DNA of 64,000 bases from Fibrobacter sp. (lineage in GTDB: Bacteria; Fibrobacterota; Fibrobacteria; Fibrobacterales; Fibrobacteraceae). The notes beneath the pieces were generated by a model. That model was not told the origin of the DNA. It was given only the letters and a program-made list of their open reading frames with translations, and searched no databases. The position numbers and the translations under genes are program-made. Of this stretch, positions 49,280 through 59,043 are shown piece by piece (position 1 is the stretch's first letter; each line of letters begins with the position of its first letter). The stretch covers positions 1 to 64,000 of the forward strand of contig JAEERM010000007.1 of the NCBI GenBank assembly GCA_016285835.1. The letters run 5' to 3'.

Positions 49280-52093
49280 TTACCGGATTGCCACCCTAGA
49301 AACGAGGCTTTGCCCCCCGACTTTCACTCGGGCAATAAAGATTCCCGAACGGGCAACACGGAGATTGGCAGCATTGACCCCACCTTGGGCACTGAAGGAA
49401 GCCGAAGAAACCACCCTACCCTGCATATCTAGGAGTTCCACCTTCGCAGGGTTCCCGGCAAGGCCAGCACTTGCGACAAAACCGACATACAACTGGCCCG
49501 GGGACTGACGGATCTTGAGACTGTTTAAAGAGTAGGTTACAGGGACCTTCGGAGTACAGGCAACACGAATTGTCGCCTCTCTAGCGCGAGCAAGAAGCTT
49601 TACACCAACACTATCGCCATCCGACAGTTCGGCAGTTTCACCATCGACGGTGACAAACACACGTAAGCCGTTCGAGCGCAGGGCCGCAAATCCTTCGACC
49701 GAGATAAAGGCTTCTCGCTCACTCCCAGCTTGGAGTTCCAAAGTCCATTCGTAGGCGCCATCCTTCGTGAATGGCTTTACCGACCTTGCCAAATGCAAGC
49801 CACGTTCCCCGAGCACCGACAGGTTCACATAGTCCCCCATAGCGGCGGGCGGTTCTTCTTGGCTAAGTTCACGTGCCGAAGCTCCCAAAACATTCCACGA
49901 ATCCATGTGCCCTTGCCTATCCTTGAGCACAAGCCGGAGTTCCCAGCCATCGTTCTCGTCTTTTTTCGCAAGAGCCATGCGGGTCATCGCGAGGCCATTC
50001 CACAACGAACTGTCAAAAACAGGCTCGCCATCCAGAGCCCAAGTTATAGCCCTATCCACCTTCGCCCACACAGCTTCGTATGGGCCAAGAACCGTCGGGA
50101 TTTCGTATTCGCGGGTCTTTACGTTCCAACGCCAGAACTGCACGGAATCACCGGCAACATCGGCATGCAGATTCACATAATAGCCGTGCGGGTTCGCCAC
50201 CAAGTTCCAGCCACTGTTCAGGCTGTCGAGTTCCCAGGCAAACGCGGCCTCGCCCGCAGTCTCCCCGGCAAGCGAAAGCGTGCGGCCTTCTAGACTGTTA
50301 TACCAATAACCGTCAATTGCCGAGGGTTTGCTCCCCCGTTTCAGCCGGCGATACTGCAGGAACTCGGCTCCACCGTAAGATTCGTCCCAATGGTAGAACA
50401 ACTGGTCGTCATCCCATTTGAGTTTTTCCATGTCGACGCCCGAGAGCGAAACCATCGCCCAGGTGCCCGTATCGATAGCCATTTCGCCCGCAACACGCAG
50501 GGTATCGACATAACTTGCAGAATCAAGGTCATGGAACACCTTCGCCTCGACGACGTATTCACCCACAGGCGCCGGAGCCAACTGCCATTCACCCGAAAGT
50601 GAAACGGCCTCCGCAGAATCCACAAGCAACGAATCCACAATGTAGCCTTCCGGCCCCTTGACCGTCACGCGGAAACCGACCTTGCGGAAGATGTTCATCT
50701 CCCCGGTGCTATAGCGGAGCCGCGCCGCATTCCCAGAAACTTCAAGGCCGGATTCAACATCCACACGGAGCGGTTCCGGATCGGGGCCGGGCACAAAATG
50801 GAATTTCAGTTGCGTCGGGCCATCAATCCGCATCCAATTGCCGTACGGATTTTCTCCGTCCAGGACAAACGCAGAATCCGGTACAGCACGCACCATGAAC
50901 GGAAGGCCTTTTGCACTGCGCGGGACCCGAAGCGTATCGCGGAAGCTACGAACCACCGTATCGCCCGAAACCACCTGCAAAAATTCCACACTGCCGTGTT
51001 CGGCCCCTAGCACCACATCGACACCGGCACATTCCGAGTCATACCTCCAGTTCGGTTTCAAGGCCAGAACTTCGTCTTCGGAGCTGAGCCGGAACAAGTC
51101 GACATCGGAACTTCTAAACATCTTGCCGCCCTTATCGCTGCCTTCGACGGACCAACCATCAAAGCAAGCATCCACGCGGTAGACCGTGGGGAAAGCGCCA
51201 CCATCGGTCACGGAAATTTCATCCTTCCAGGACTCGTCATAGAAAACGCTGTCTTCCCGAGTAAAAACAAACGATTGAAGATTTTTGTATTGCGAAGCAA
51301 AGAACTCCACCCTGAACAGGACCGAACTAAACTCTATACCGTCGTCACCATCCAAGATCTCGAGCGCCTTCGTGAGAGTTCCCTCCAAGTCGACCGTGTC
51401 CGACCAAACGCGCCTCGTAAAGCGCAGCGAAGCCAAGGCATCCAATGTAGACTGAGAAGCTCTAGCGGTAGCATCCTCGTCCAGTTCGACAGAAAAGAAC
51501 ATATAAGGGTGATTCCGGAACCATCCAAATTCACCTTTCAGCAAAAGAAGCATGCTCGTCACGAAGGGAATTGACTCGGAGCGACCCTGCAAAAGTTCAT
51601 CCTCGCCCGTTGGCACCCTGACGACAATCGGCAAAGGTCCCTCGTTGGAAATGACTAGGTTCTTTAGAACAGACTTTCCCTGAGTAGCGCTGTAATACAG
51701 TTGGACGGTAGCATTCTCTTTTACATCCTGAACAAAATCCTGGAAAAAATACCCGGCCTTCTGTTTGCTGAAATCATAAAACAAGGTGCGACTCGGAGTC
51801 TGCACAAAAACGCTATCCAAGTCCATCGCATTTATCCCCATTTCGTCCACGACACCGAACAAAGGAACTTGATCGAGGTTATTGGCCTCGAACTCGCGAA
51901 TTACCGGCATAAAGGAATAAATATACAGCCCACTTTTATCGAAAGGCCTGACGACCTCACCATCCGATATGTAATACTCAATATTATAGTGAGGCTTGGG
52001 AGCCAGAACTTTGGGACCTGCAGAAGCAATAGAAAAGGACGCCATCAGAAAAATGGCGACCATACGCAATGTCAATCCTGCAGATATCCTCAT
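49280..52093 (-). CDS. secreted surface protein with InlB-type repeat and shared C-terminal cassette
   Basis: 937 aa. Signal peptide (MRISAGLTLRMVAIFLMASF, cut near SIASA-G). Residues ~30-300 are not recognised. Near residue ~305 lies one InlB-type unit with VYRVDACFDGWSVEG, as repeated in the giant protein. From ~443 to the end it carries the cassette shared with the giant and 1,461-aa proteins: FYHWDESYGGAEFLQYR, DGYWYNSLEGR, DSLNSGWNLVANPHG, MGDYVNLSV, VFVTVDGET, ending in the sorting-tail-like VELLDMQGRVVS ... GIFIARV. It is probably exported and surface-linked. TATTTT lies 7 nt before ATG and no Shine-Dalgarno is seen. Confidence 0.85.
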   Translation of the reverse strand: MRISAGLTLRMVAIFLMASFSIASAGPKVLAPKPHYNIEYYISDGEVVRPFDKSGLYIYSFMPVIREFEANNLDQVPLFGVVDEMGINAMDLDSVFVQTPSRTLFYDFSKQKAGYFFQDFVQDVKENATVQLYYSATQGKSVLKNLVISNEGPLPIVVRVPTGEDELLQGRSESIPFVTSMLLLLKGEFGWFRNHPYMFFSVELDEDATARASQSTLDALASLRFTRRVWSDTVDLEGTLTKALEILDGDDGIEFSSVLFRVEFFASQYKNLQSFVFTREDSVFYDESWKDEISVTDGGAFPTVYRVDACFDGWSVEGSDKGGKMFRSSDVDLFRLSSEDEVLALKPNWRYDSECAGVDVVLGAEHGSVEFLQVVSGDTVVRSFRDTLRVPRSAKGLPFMVRAVPDSAFVLDGENPYGNWMRIDGPTQLKFHFVPGPDPEPLRVDVESGLEVSGNAARLRYSTGEMNIFRKVGFRVTVKGPEGYIVDSLLVDSAEAVSLSGEWQLAPAPVGEYVVEAKVFHDLDSASYVDTLRVAGEMAIDTGTWAMVSLSGVDMEKLKWDDDQLFYHWDESYGGAEFLQYRRLKRGSKPSAIDGYWYNSLEGRTLSLAGETAGEAAFAWELDSLNSGWNLVANPHGYYVNLHADVAGDSVQFWRWNVKTREYEIPTVLGPYEAVWAKVDRAITWALDGEPVFDSSLWNGLAMTRMALAKKDENDGWELRLVLKDRQGHMDSWNVLGASARELSQEEPPAAMGDYVNLSVLGERGLHLARSVKPFTKDGAYEWTLELQAGSEREAFISVEGFAALRSNGLRVFVTVDGETAELSDGDSVGVKLLARAREATIRVACTPKVPVTYSLNSLKIRQSPGQLYVGFVASAGLAGNPAKVELLDMQGRVVSSASFSAQGGVNAANLRVARSGIFIARVKVGGQSLVSRVAIR

Positions 52094-52166
52094 AGCAAAG
52101 AAAATATATAATATCGGACAATTTTGCTACAACAATCTTACAAAATAGCCGTTTGAGAGGGGGAAA

Positions 52167-55100
52167 TTAGCGCAAAACGACTTTTTGAGCGAAATTCTGG
52201 CTCCCGGAACGGATTCTGAGGATATAGAGGCCTCCTTCGGGCGCCGGGAAATTCACGCTGTTCTTGCCATCCACAGAGACCGCTGACAGCGATGCAATCA
52301 CCTTCCCGGAAATATCCAAGAGTTCCACCTTCGCATTCCGGCCTGCAAGTCCATTTGTTGCCACGAACTGGACATTGACGGCACTACCGCTACGATAGAA
52401 GCGGACATCCTTGAGAGCATATTCCACCTCGGGCTTGGCATGCGGAGCTACACGGACAACTGCAGTCTTCTTGAGGGAACCGACCTTTACGGCAATCGTC
52501 TTGCCTTCCTTCGCCTCGACCGTCTTGCCGTCAACCGTCACGAACACCTTGTTGCCTGTCGCCTTAGCTTCGGCAAGACCCTCCAATTTAAGATACGCAG
52601 TTCTCTCACTCGACGCACTCAACTGGAGAGTCCATTCCATTTCTTCTGCCGCAGGCCTGAACGACCTTGCAAGAGCGCGGCCACCATCGACAATCGAGAG
52701 CGACACATAATCTCCCATGCCGGAAGGCGGTTCGTCACTCTTGGACACTTCGCTGCTCGTGCCGAACAGGTTCCAGGAATCCTTCTTGCCGTTGCCGTCG
52801 GACAGGATTGCACGGATAGTCCAGCCGTCAGAAGCCTTCTTGAGTGCAGAAACTTTCGCGAGGGATTTTGCCTTGCTATTAACAAATTTCAATTTAGCCG
52901 GGAACTGGATAGTCTGCGGACCGTGCGTGTGCAACCATACAGCCTCGTAAGGTTGAAGCACTGTCGGGATTTCGTATTCACCGGACTCGTCGTTCCAGCT
53001 CCATACATCGATATCGGAGCCCGCTATCGCAGACAGGTCAACGGTCCAGCTATAAGGGTTAGCAACCATGTTCCAGCCACTATTGATGCTGTCTACATTC
53101 CAGACAATTTCAGCATTGTCGACATACTTGGCAGCCTTGCGCTTCAGGGGAGCTCCGTCATAGGAACCATACCAATACCCATCCAGCTCGGACACTTTGT
53201 CGGAGCGGGAATAAGCACGGTATTGCATGTAGTCGCCCAACGTCAGAGATTCGTCCCAACTATAGAGCACATGATAATCGTCCAAGTGCAACTTGCGCAC
53301 ATCGACATCGGCAAGCGATACCATCTGCCAGCGGCTCGTCCGGACACGCGTTTCATTCCAGGAGCTACCATTAACCAATGCGGAGTCCGAAGCTCCCTGC
53401 AACGCAATTTCATAGACTAGCGAATCGCCGGGGTTTACACCAAAGGTCACAGAGGCACCACGCACAGAGCCGGGTACGGAATCAACCAACACCGTATCGA
53501 CCAAGGTGGTGTATCCGGACCGCACCCGGACCGACAACGCAACCTTACCGGCCAAGGAATCTACGCTGGCGTTAAACTTGAGACGAGCTATGGAGCCAGC
53601 CCATTCTATCTTGTGCGACTCAATTTTGAGAGCCGGGACACGAATAATTACCAAAGCACTGCTAGATACGGGCAGTTCGAACGAGGAGGACGATACGGGC
53701 AGCGGCAGCTCAGAAGAACTGGAGATAACCGGCACGAACTCCGAAGAACTGAACGGGAAGAAGAAGGAACTGGAACTTGCAGACAGAGGCAATTCGATCG
53801 AACTAGAACTGAACAGCCACGGCCATGCGATAGAACTGGAACTGAATGTCGGGAACCAGAACGAACTGGAGCTTTCCGGGACCGAAGAAGAACTGGATAC
53901 GGCAATAGAAGACGATGACGGAGGATTGGTGACAATCGGCTTCGCAAGCAGGTACGGGAAGTCATCGTTCATGCCATCCTTGCGGGCCCAATATTCAACA
54001 CCATTCTCGGCAAACGGTTCGTTCAGGAAGTCTGCAAAATCATCCATCTTCATAGAAGCAACAACCTTCGTGCCGTTGAAATTCTCGCTAATCTCTTCGG
54101 ACGCACCGTTACGGACATTGTAGCGTACATCCCAGCACGTGGCATTGCCGTTCAACTTGGTCTTGCCACTGCACTCGTTCTCGATCAGTCTCCAGTCATC
54201 ACCCTGCGCAGACGACAAGTACTTGGCATTACCCCCTTCGAACTTGCCAAAAGCATCAAGGGCATCCTCACCATTATGGTACGTGGAAACAATTTTTCTG
54301 AACACCTTCGTTCCGTTCAACGTAAGAAGGCCAACCAAATAACCCTCTCGTATATTGTCCGATGATGCCCTGCCAGGAATCGGATGGAACGTGCCGATAT
54401 GGTACACATTCTCCATGGCAAAGTCCTTGCTGCTCAGCAAGCGTCCGAATACACCGCCCACATACAGGGAATCGGCCTGGGAGAAATCCCCCTGCACCTC
54501 GAAGTCGCCGATAATCGCGACATGGTCCACTTTATTCGGCATGACGCAGTAACCGCAAAGCCCGCCCACAGCAGCAGAGCCCTCTACTGGAAATGTTGGA
54601 TCCACCCCGGCATTGAGGTTCAGCAAGGAAGGTTTGTCCAACTGAACATTTTCAAAAGCCACATAGAGGACACCCGCATTGTCGGCAAACGAACCAAAAA
54701 TACCACCCATACGGACGATGTTCAGACTATCGGTCACCGAAATACGACCCTTGAATAATGCGTTGCGCACGGTCAAGACGGAATCTCCGTCCGCGTATGT
54801 TCCACTTGTATTAGGCCGAGTCACGGCCTTACCGACAAAGCCTCCCACCATTAAAGAATCAATTGCAGAGACTTCGCTGCCTCCGGCGTTATGCCCTTGA
54901 AGGCCGCTTATAGCGACTTTTATTTCCATCGACGAGGAATTTTCCACCAAAGCATTTGCATTACGGGCAAGGCAAGCACTACCGGCCAAGCCACCCATGA
55001 ATACGTTGGCACTTATGTTCTCAACATCCGGCTTTTTAACAAGCACGAGCGGCCCGCTAGTTTCAGAATTGGAAATAGAAACAAACGATTCGCTCGTCAC

Positions 55101-56552
55101 CTCATTCTTGGTCGATACGCAAGTTTGTTCACCAATCAAGCCGCCAGAATAATACTCGTAAAGATCCGCATTCCTCAGAGTATCCTTAATGTTAGGAGTC
55201 ATTTCTACGTTGTTGATTTTAAGTTTGGCACCCCCATCAAGCGCACTGCGGCCAATCAAGCCACCCAAATGTACAACCGAGCCCTGCGACTTGTTAATAG
55301 AACCATAAAAGGCAACATTATTCACAAATAAATCCATAATTTCATTGGCCTGATTCTTGTAGGGCGCAACCTCCCCCAGGAGACCGCCCATCGTCTTTCC
55401 ACCGAATAGCTTGGTATAAACACCTGATTTACCAGCCTTTTTCAGCATTGTCACGTTTTCAATTTTCATATAGCCGACTTCGGGAACATTGTTTCTCTGC
55501 CGCGAAAGCACATACATGCCAACTAGCCCCCCAGCAACAATAGACGTGTCGGCAGACAGGTTCTGGACCTTGGCCATAACATTGATTTCTTGCAAGTTAA
55601 GATTTACGGCATACGCAACAAGGCCACCTATGTAGGCGCGATAACTGCTCCCCCAACCCGCAAGATTACCTCCCGCATAGTCATCCGCATCGCCCAGGTC
55701 CACCTCGTTATAGATATTGAGGTCGTCATCACTGAAAATCCGTAAAAAGGTGCTGTTTTCCAAATAGCCGACAAGCCCCCCAGCCATGGGGGCAGAAATT
55801 CGAACATTGTCCAAAGTGTCATCGTATAACAAAGACCGCGTCATTACGCCCGCCAAACCACCAACAGGCCCAAAATAGGAGGCCTTGGGTGTCACGGAAG
55901 AAGCCGCATCGGGGCCCTTTATGGTAAAACGAAAATCTTTGAGAACCAGGTTATGGACATTGACTGAATCAAGTTCCTTGAAAAAACCAATTGTATCGAG
56001 AACGTGTTCAACCGAATAATCAATGATTTCAGTATAGCACACATTCTTGACATCAAATCCATTTCCGCTAATTTCTCCGTAATCCGGCTTGAACTTAAGG
56101 GGAGTATGGTTGACAGCGCAAACCGTATCTTTGCCAATGACTTCAATCTGCCCAAAATCAAAATCACTCAAGAACACAATCGTTCCGCTCGTAAACGGAT
56201 CCCAAAAACTGTTACCCCCCGCAGGGCGCCAATCTGCATTCATCAGAGAATCAAGAACAAACGCTGTACGGGAGAGTGTCTTCAACCTCGCTCCAGTACA
56301 CCTTGCCCCTTCCATATTACTGCCGCCAAACTGCGTGCCACCGAACAGCGCACCACCGAACTGAGGAAAAACGTAAGCCGTTGCAGGAATCGCACTATTA
56401 CCACAGGAGTCTGTTCCCTGCGAAATATAAGCTGTACCATTATTGTCATCATAGAGATTTACAAAGCCCGCATTGTTTTCCAATCCCTGAGCAAAGACGG
56501 ATCCCGCCGTAAGGAATCCCCAAATGAATAAAAAAATGGATTTTATTTTCAT
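52167..56552 (-). CDS. secreted surface protein with GLUG-like repeats, poly-serine linker and shared C-terminal cassette
   Basis: 1,461 aa. Signal peptide (MKIKSIFLFIWGFLTAGSVF, cut after AQG). Residues ~130-860 hold many GLUG-like segments (VGGLAGVM, AGGLVGYLE, MGGLLGEV, LGGLIGRS, VGGFVGKAV), as in surface adhesin-like proteins. Residues ~870-965 are a serine-run linker broken by aromatic/Pro words (SSSSSVPESSSSFWFPTF). The cassette shared with the giant and 937-aa proteins starts near ~973 and ends VELLDISGKVIAS ... GLYILRIRSGSQ. The 937-aa gene follows after 73 bp. A site CAGGG lies 8 nt before ATG. Ligand unknown. Confidence 0.87.
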   Translation of the reverse strand: MKIKSIFLFIWGFLTAGSVFAQGLENNAGFVNLYDDNNGTAYISQGTDSCGNSAIPATAYVFPQFGGALFGGTQFGGSNMEGARCTGARLKTLSRTAFVLDSLMNADWRPAGGNSFWDPFTSGTIVFLSDFDFGQIEVIGKDTVCAVNHTPLKFKPDYGEISGNGFDVKNVCYTEIIDYSVEHVLDTIGFFKELDSVNVHNLVLKDFRFTIKGPDAASSVTPKASYFGPVGGLAGVMTRSLLYDDTLDNVRISAPMAGGLVGYLENSTFLRIFSDDDLNIYNEVDLGDADDYAGGNLAGWGSSYRAYIGGLVAYAVNLNLQEINVMAKVQNLSADTSIVAGGLVGMYVLSRQRNNVPEVGYMKIENVTMLKKAGKSGVYTKLFGGKTMGGLLGEVAPYKNQANEIMDLFVNNVAFYGSINKSQGSVVHLGGLIGRSALDGGAKLKINNVEMTPNIKDTLRNADLYEYYSGGLIGEQTCVSTKNEVTSESFVSISNSETSGPLVLVKKPDVENISANVFMGGLAGSACLARNANALVENSSSMEIKVAISGLQGHNAGGSEVSAIDSLMVGGFVGKAVTRPNTSGTYADGDSVLTVRNALFKGRISVTDSLNIVRMGGIFGSFADNAGVLYVAFENVQLDKPSLLNLNAGVDPTFPVEGSAAVGGLCGYCVMPNKVDHVAIIGDFEVQGDFSQADSLYVGGVFGRLLSSKDFAMENVYHIGTFHPIPGRASSDNIREGYLVGLLTLNGTKVFRKIVSTYHNGEDALDAFGKFEGGNAKYLSSAQGDDWRLIENECSGKTKLNGNATCWDVRYNVRNGASEEISENFNGTKVVASMKMDDFADFLNEPFAENGVEYWARKDGMNDDFPYLLAKPIVTNPPSSSSIAVSSSSSVPESSSSFWFPTFSSSSIAWPWLFSSSSIELPLSASSSSFFFPFSSSEFVPVISSSSELPLPVSSSSFELPVSSSALVIIRVPALKIESHKIEWAGSIARLKFNASVDSLAGKVALSVRVRSGYTTLVDTVLVDSVPGSVRGASVTFGVNPGDSLVYEIALQGASDSALVNGSSWNETRVRTSRWQMVSLADVDVRKLHLDDYHVLYSWDESLTLGDYMQYRAYSRSDKVSELDGYWYGSYDGAPLKRKAAKYVDNAEIVWNVDSINSGWNMVANPYSWTVDLSAIAGSDIDVWSWNDESGEYEIPTVLQPYEAVWLHTHGPQTIQFPAKLKFVNSKAKSLAKVSALKKASDGWTIRAILSDGNGKKDSWNLFGTSSEVSKSDEPPSGMGDYVSLSIVDGGRALARSFRPAAEEMEWTLQLSASSERTAYLKLEGLAEAKATGNKVFVTVDGKTVEAKEGKTIAVKVGSLKKTAVVRVAPHAKPEVEYALKDVRFYRSGSAVNVQFVATNGLAGRNAKVELLDISGKVIASLSAVSVDGKNSVNFPAPEGGLYILRIRSGSQNFAQKVVLR

Positions 56553-57080
56553 GCCTTATACCCTGCCTCGATTATTTTCTCTATATAAGATACTATCAAA
56601 AAGGGGAAATATTCCAATCGAGAGTTTCTTTTTCTTTACACTGTGATAGGGCGCAAGTGCAAAAACTGCCCAAAATACTACAAAATGACAGGCGTCACAT
56701 GTTTAATTTTGTACAACACTTTTTTGGGGTAAGAGGCTAGGATCTAGAGGCTAGAATCTAGGGGGATGAGGCGCGAGCGGTGAGGTATGAGCAGTGAGCT
56801 GTGAGGCTTCGAGAGACTAGAGAATACCTTTGACCACTTAGTGCTTTAGCACTTATGTGGGCATGGCCACCTTTAGGTGGGAGGCTAGTGAAAAGAATCA
56901 CGCACTTCGTGCGTTAGTAACAGACGGCGAAGCCGTGATATTTTTCCCTAGATCCTAGATCCTAACCCCTAACCTCTATTTACCGCACACCTCAAAGGCA
57001 CGAAGTGCCGACCTCGTGCCTCAAAGCGAGCTTGCGAGCGACCTCGTGCCTCGAAGGGAGCGTAGCGACCGGCCTCGCAC
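56553..57080. repeat. repeat-rich intergenic block with right arm of the inverted repeat
   Basis: 56553-56730 is the promoter side of the surface protein gene and holds a TTTTGTACAA dyad near 56711. 56735-56975 is the inverted counterpart of 46640-46810 (AGACGGCGAAGCCGTGATAT; GAATCACGCACTTCGTGC) with an extra ~55-bp hairpin segment (TTAGTGCTTTAGCAC; CCACCTTTAGGTGG). 56984-57080 is the inverted hairpin array matching 46313-46425. No gene is visible. Confidence 0.8.
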
Positions 57081-58883
57081 CTATTTCACATCGTATTCGG
57101 GTATCGGCAGGCTTTCGCCGGTCTTCATCGCGGCGTCAAGCTTCTTGGACTTTTCCGGGTCGAGCCACCAGTAAACGGGAATGGCGTCTTCGCGGTTGAA
57201 ATGGTCCAGCACCTTTTCGGGCATGCCGTAGCGGTTCCAGTAGAGAATGCGGTGGTGGTCGCACTGCCACATAAGCACGTACGGCACAATTTCGGCGAGG
57301 CGGTTGTCGAGTGCTTTCAGGATTTCGTTACGCTTCGCGAGGTCGAATTCCGTCTTCTGCAAGTCGATAAGGCTATCGACAACTTTATCCTGAACACCGG
57401 CTAGGTTATTCGTACCCTTCTGGAGTGCCGTTGCAGAATGCCAGCTCGCTTCCGGGTCACGGAGGCGGCCTGCACCCCAATTCACCCAGTAGAGGTCGAA
57501 GTCGGCATCATCGAGACGCTTGCGCAAGGTGCTCTGGCTCATCTGTTCGATGGTCGCCACCACGCCGACCTTCTTCAGGTCTTCCTGGAACAGCGTGAGG
57601 TGGCGCAGGTCTTCCTGGCTCGTGATGAAGTTGATGGCGAAGGCCTTGCCGTCTTTTTCGAGCACGCCCTGGCCGTTCACCTTGTAGCCCGCTTCGGCAA
57701 AGAGGGCGCGGGCGCTGTCCGGGTTGAACTTGTAAAGCGGCGCCGTCGGGTTCTGGTTGCCTTCCCACAGGTCGGGGTAGTAGCTGTTCAGCAAGAAGTA
57801 CTGGCCGAACATGTACTTTTCGTTCATGGCCTCGCGGTTCAAAAGCATGCTCAAGGCACGGCGCACGCGAACGTCCTGGAACTGCGGCTTGCGCAGGTTG
57901 ATGGCCATGCCCTGGAAGCCGATGGGCTCCTTGTTAAAGATACGCTGCTTTACGGCCCAGCCCTTCTTGACGGCATCGAAGTCGGTCTGCTTCATCCAGA
58001 TGCTGCTGGTGTAGATGGCATACGCGTTGAAGTCCTGCTTCTTGAAGGCTTCGAGGGCCTTCGTCTGGTCGTTCATGAAGCGGTAGCGGATTTTCTCGAA
58101 GTTGTACTTGCCGCGGTTCCAGTTCTTGTGGAAGCCCCACCAGTCGGAGCGGCGTTCCAGTTCCACGTAGCGGTCTTCGCGGAAGGTCTTGATCTTGTAC
58201 GGGCCCGAGACGACCGGGAACTCGTAGCGGATCTGGTTGAAGTCCTTCCCGGCCCAAACGTGCTTGGGGAACGCGAGCATGCCTGCGGCTTCCCAGAAGT
58301 TGCCCCAGTGGGATTCCTTCGCGGTCATCTTCACCGTGAGGCTGTCGACCACCTCGGGGCGGTCGAAACGGCTAAGTCCGACCTTGAAAATCGGCGTGAG
58401 GTTCTTCTCGTCCATGATGACGTCGTAGTAGTACTGCACATCTTCGGCGGTGACGGGCTTGCCGTCGCTCCACTGGGCCCGCGCATCCACGTGGAAGGTG
58501 AACGTCTTGCCGTCTTCGCTAACGCTCCAGCTGTCGGCGAGGATACCGACTTCGCGGTCCTCGGTGGAGTGCAGACTCACGAGCGGCTCGAACATCATGC
58601 CCATGAGTTCGGCGGAGAAGCTGTTGTAGTCTTCCCACATGTTGAAGGACTTCGGCATCGCGGAGCCCCAAAGAGTAATCGTGCCGCAGGGGCGGGCATC
58701 CTTCGAGGCAATCGGGTCGAACTCGCCCGTGGCGGTGGAATCGACCGGCAGTTCCGGGCAGTTCAGCTCGGCGGTCTTGGAAGTCCCGGACTTCCCCTGC
58801 TCGTTGCAGGCAGTGAGGGCCAGGGCAGACAGCATCAGGGATGCAAAAGCTATACCATAAATTCTCGTCTTCATATTCTTCAT
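57081..58883 (-). CDS. ABC-type peptide/oligopeptide-binding lipoprotein (family 5)
   Basis: 600 aa. The N-terminus (IAFASLMLSALALTACNEQG) has lipobox LTAC. The body is a family-5 extracellular solute-binding protein: GILADSWSVSEDGKTFTFHV, ARAQWSDGKPVTAEDVQYYY, DVRVRRALSMLLNREAM, and a C-terminal VPYVLMWQCDHHRILYWNRY. Such proteins deliver oligopeptides, or other solutes, to Dpp/Opp-type permeases; no permease or ATPase gene is adjacent. GAGAG lies 8 nt before ATG 58883; an ATG at 58874 is an alternative. The gene ends in the hairpin array at 57080. Confidence 0.9.
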   Translation of the reverse strand: MKNMKTRIYGIAFASLMLSALALTACNEQGKSGTSKTAELNCPELPVDSTATGEFDPIASKDARPCGTITLWGSAMPKSFNMWEDYNSFSAELMGMMFEPLVSLHSTEDREVGILADSWSVSEDGKTFTFHVDARAQWSDGKPVTAEDVQYYYDVIMDEKNLTPIFKVGLSRFDRPEVVDSLTVKMTAKESHWGNFWEAAGMLAFPKHVWAGKDFNQIRYEFPVVSGPYKIKTFREDRYVELERRSDWWGFHKNWNRGKYNFEKIRYRFMNDQTKALEAFKKQDFNAYAIYTSSIWMKQTDFDAVKKGWAVKQRIFNKEPIGFQGMAINLRKPQFQDVRVRRALSMLLNREAMNEKYMFGQYFLLNSYYPDLWEGNQNPTAPLYKFNPDSARALFAEAGYKVNGQGVLEKDGKAFAINFITSQEDLRHLTLFQEDLKKVGVVATIEQMSQSTLRKRLDDADFDLYWVNWGAGRLRDPEASWHSATALQKGTNNLAGVQDKVVDSLIDLQKTEFDLAKRNEILKALDNRLAEIVPYVLMWQCDHHRILYWNRYGMPEKVLDHFNREDAIPVYWWLDPEKSKKLDAAMKTGESLPIPEYDVK

Positions 58884-58889
58884 ACTATC

Positions 58890-59040
58890 GTCTCTCGTTT
58901 AATTAAGTTTCGAGGCTCGGGCCTCATACCCTTCAGATGACTAGCGGAGATTGCTTCGGGGCTCTTCGCCCCTCGCAATGACAATTCCTGCGACCAGTCA
59001 CGCCTTCTCTCTCGTCTTTCGTCTCTCGTCTCTCGTCTAC
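58890..59040. repeat. intergenic repeat block with REP-like and TCTCGTC words
   Basis: Contains AGATTGCTTCGGGGCTC ... CCTCGCAATGACAATT (58948-58986), the inverse of 46574-46636, and several TCTCTCGTC words just after the rnc stop. Confidence 0.7.
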
Positions 59041-59043
59041 TAA

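Noticed and set aside
49221-49508. 95-codon plus-strand ORF starting MMLDWEKYATLAFFG
   Set aside because: It runs into the antisense of the 937-aa surface protein and lacks a Shine-Dalgarno; its first part covers a terminator hairpin.
57438-58940. 500-codon plus-strand frame opposite the peptide-binding lipoprotein
   Set aside because: Shadow frame; the minus strand has a lipobox and solute-binding motifs.
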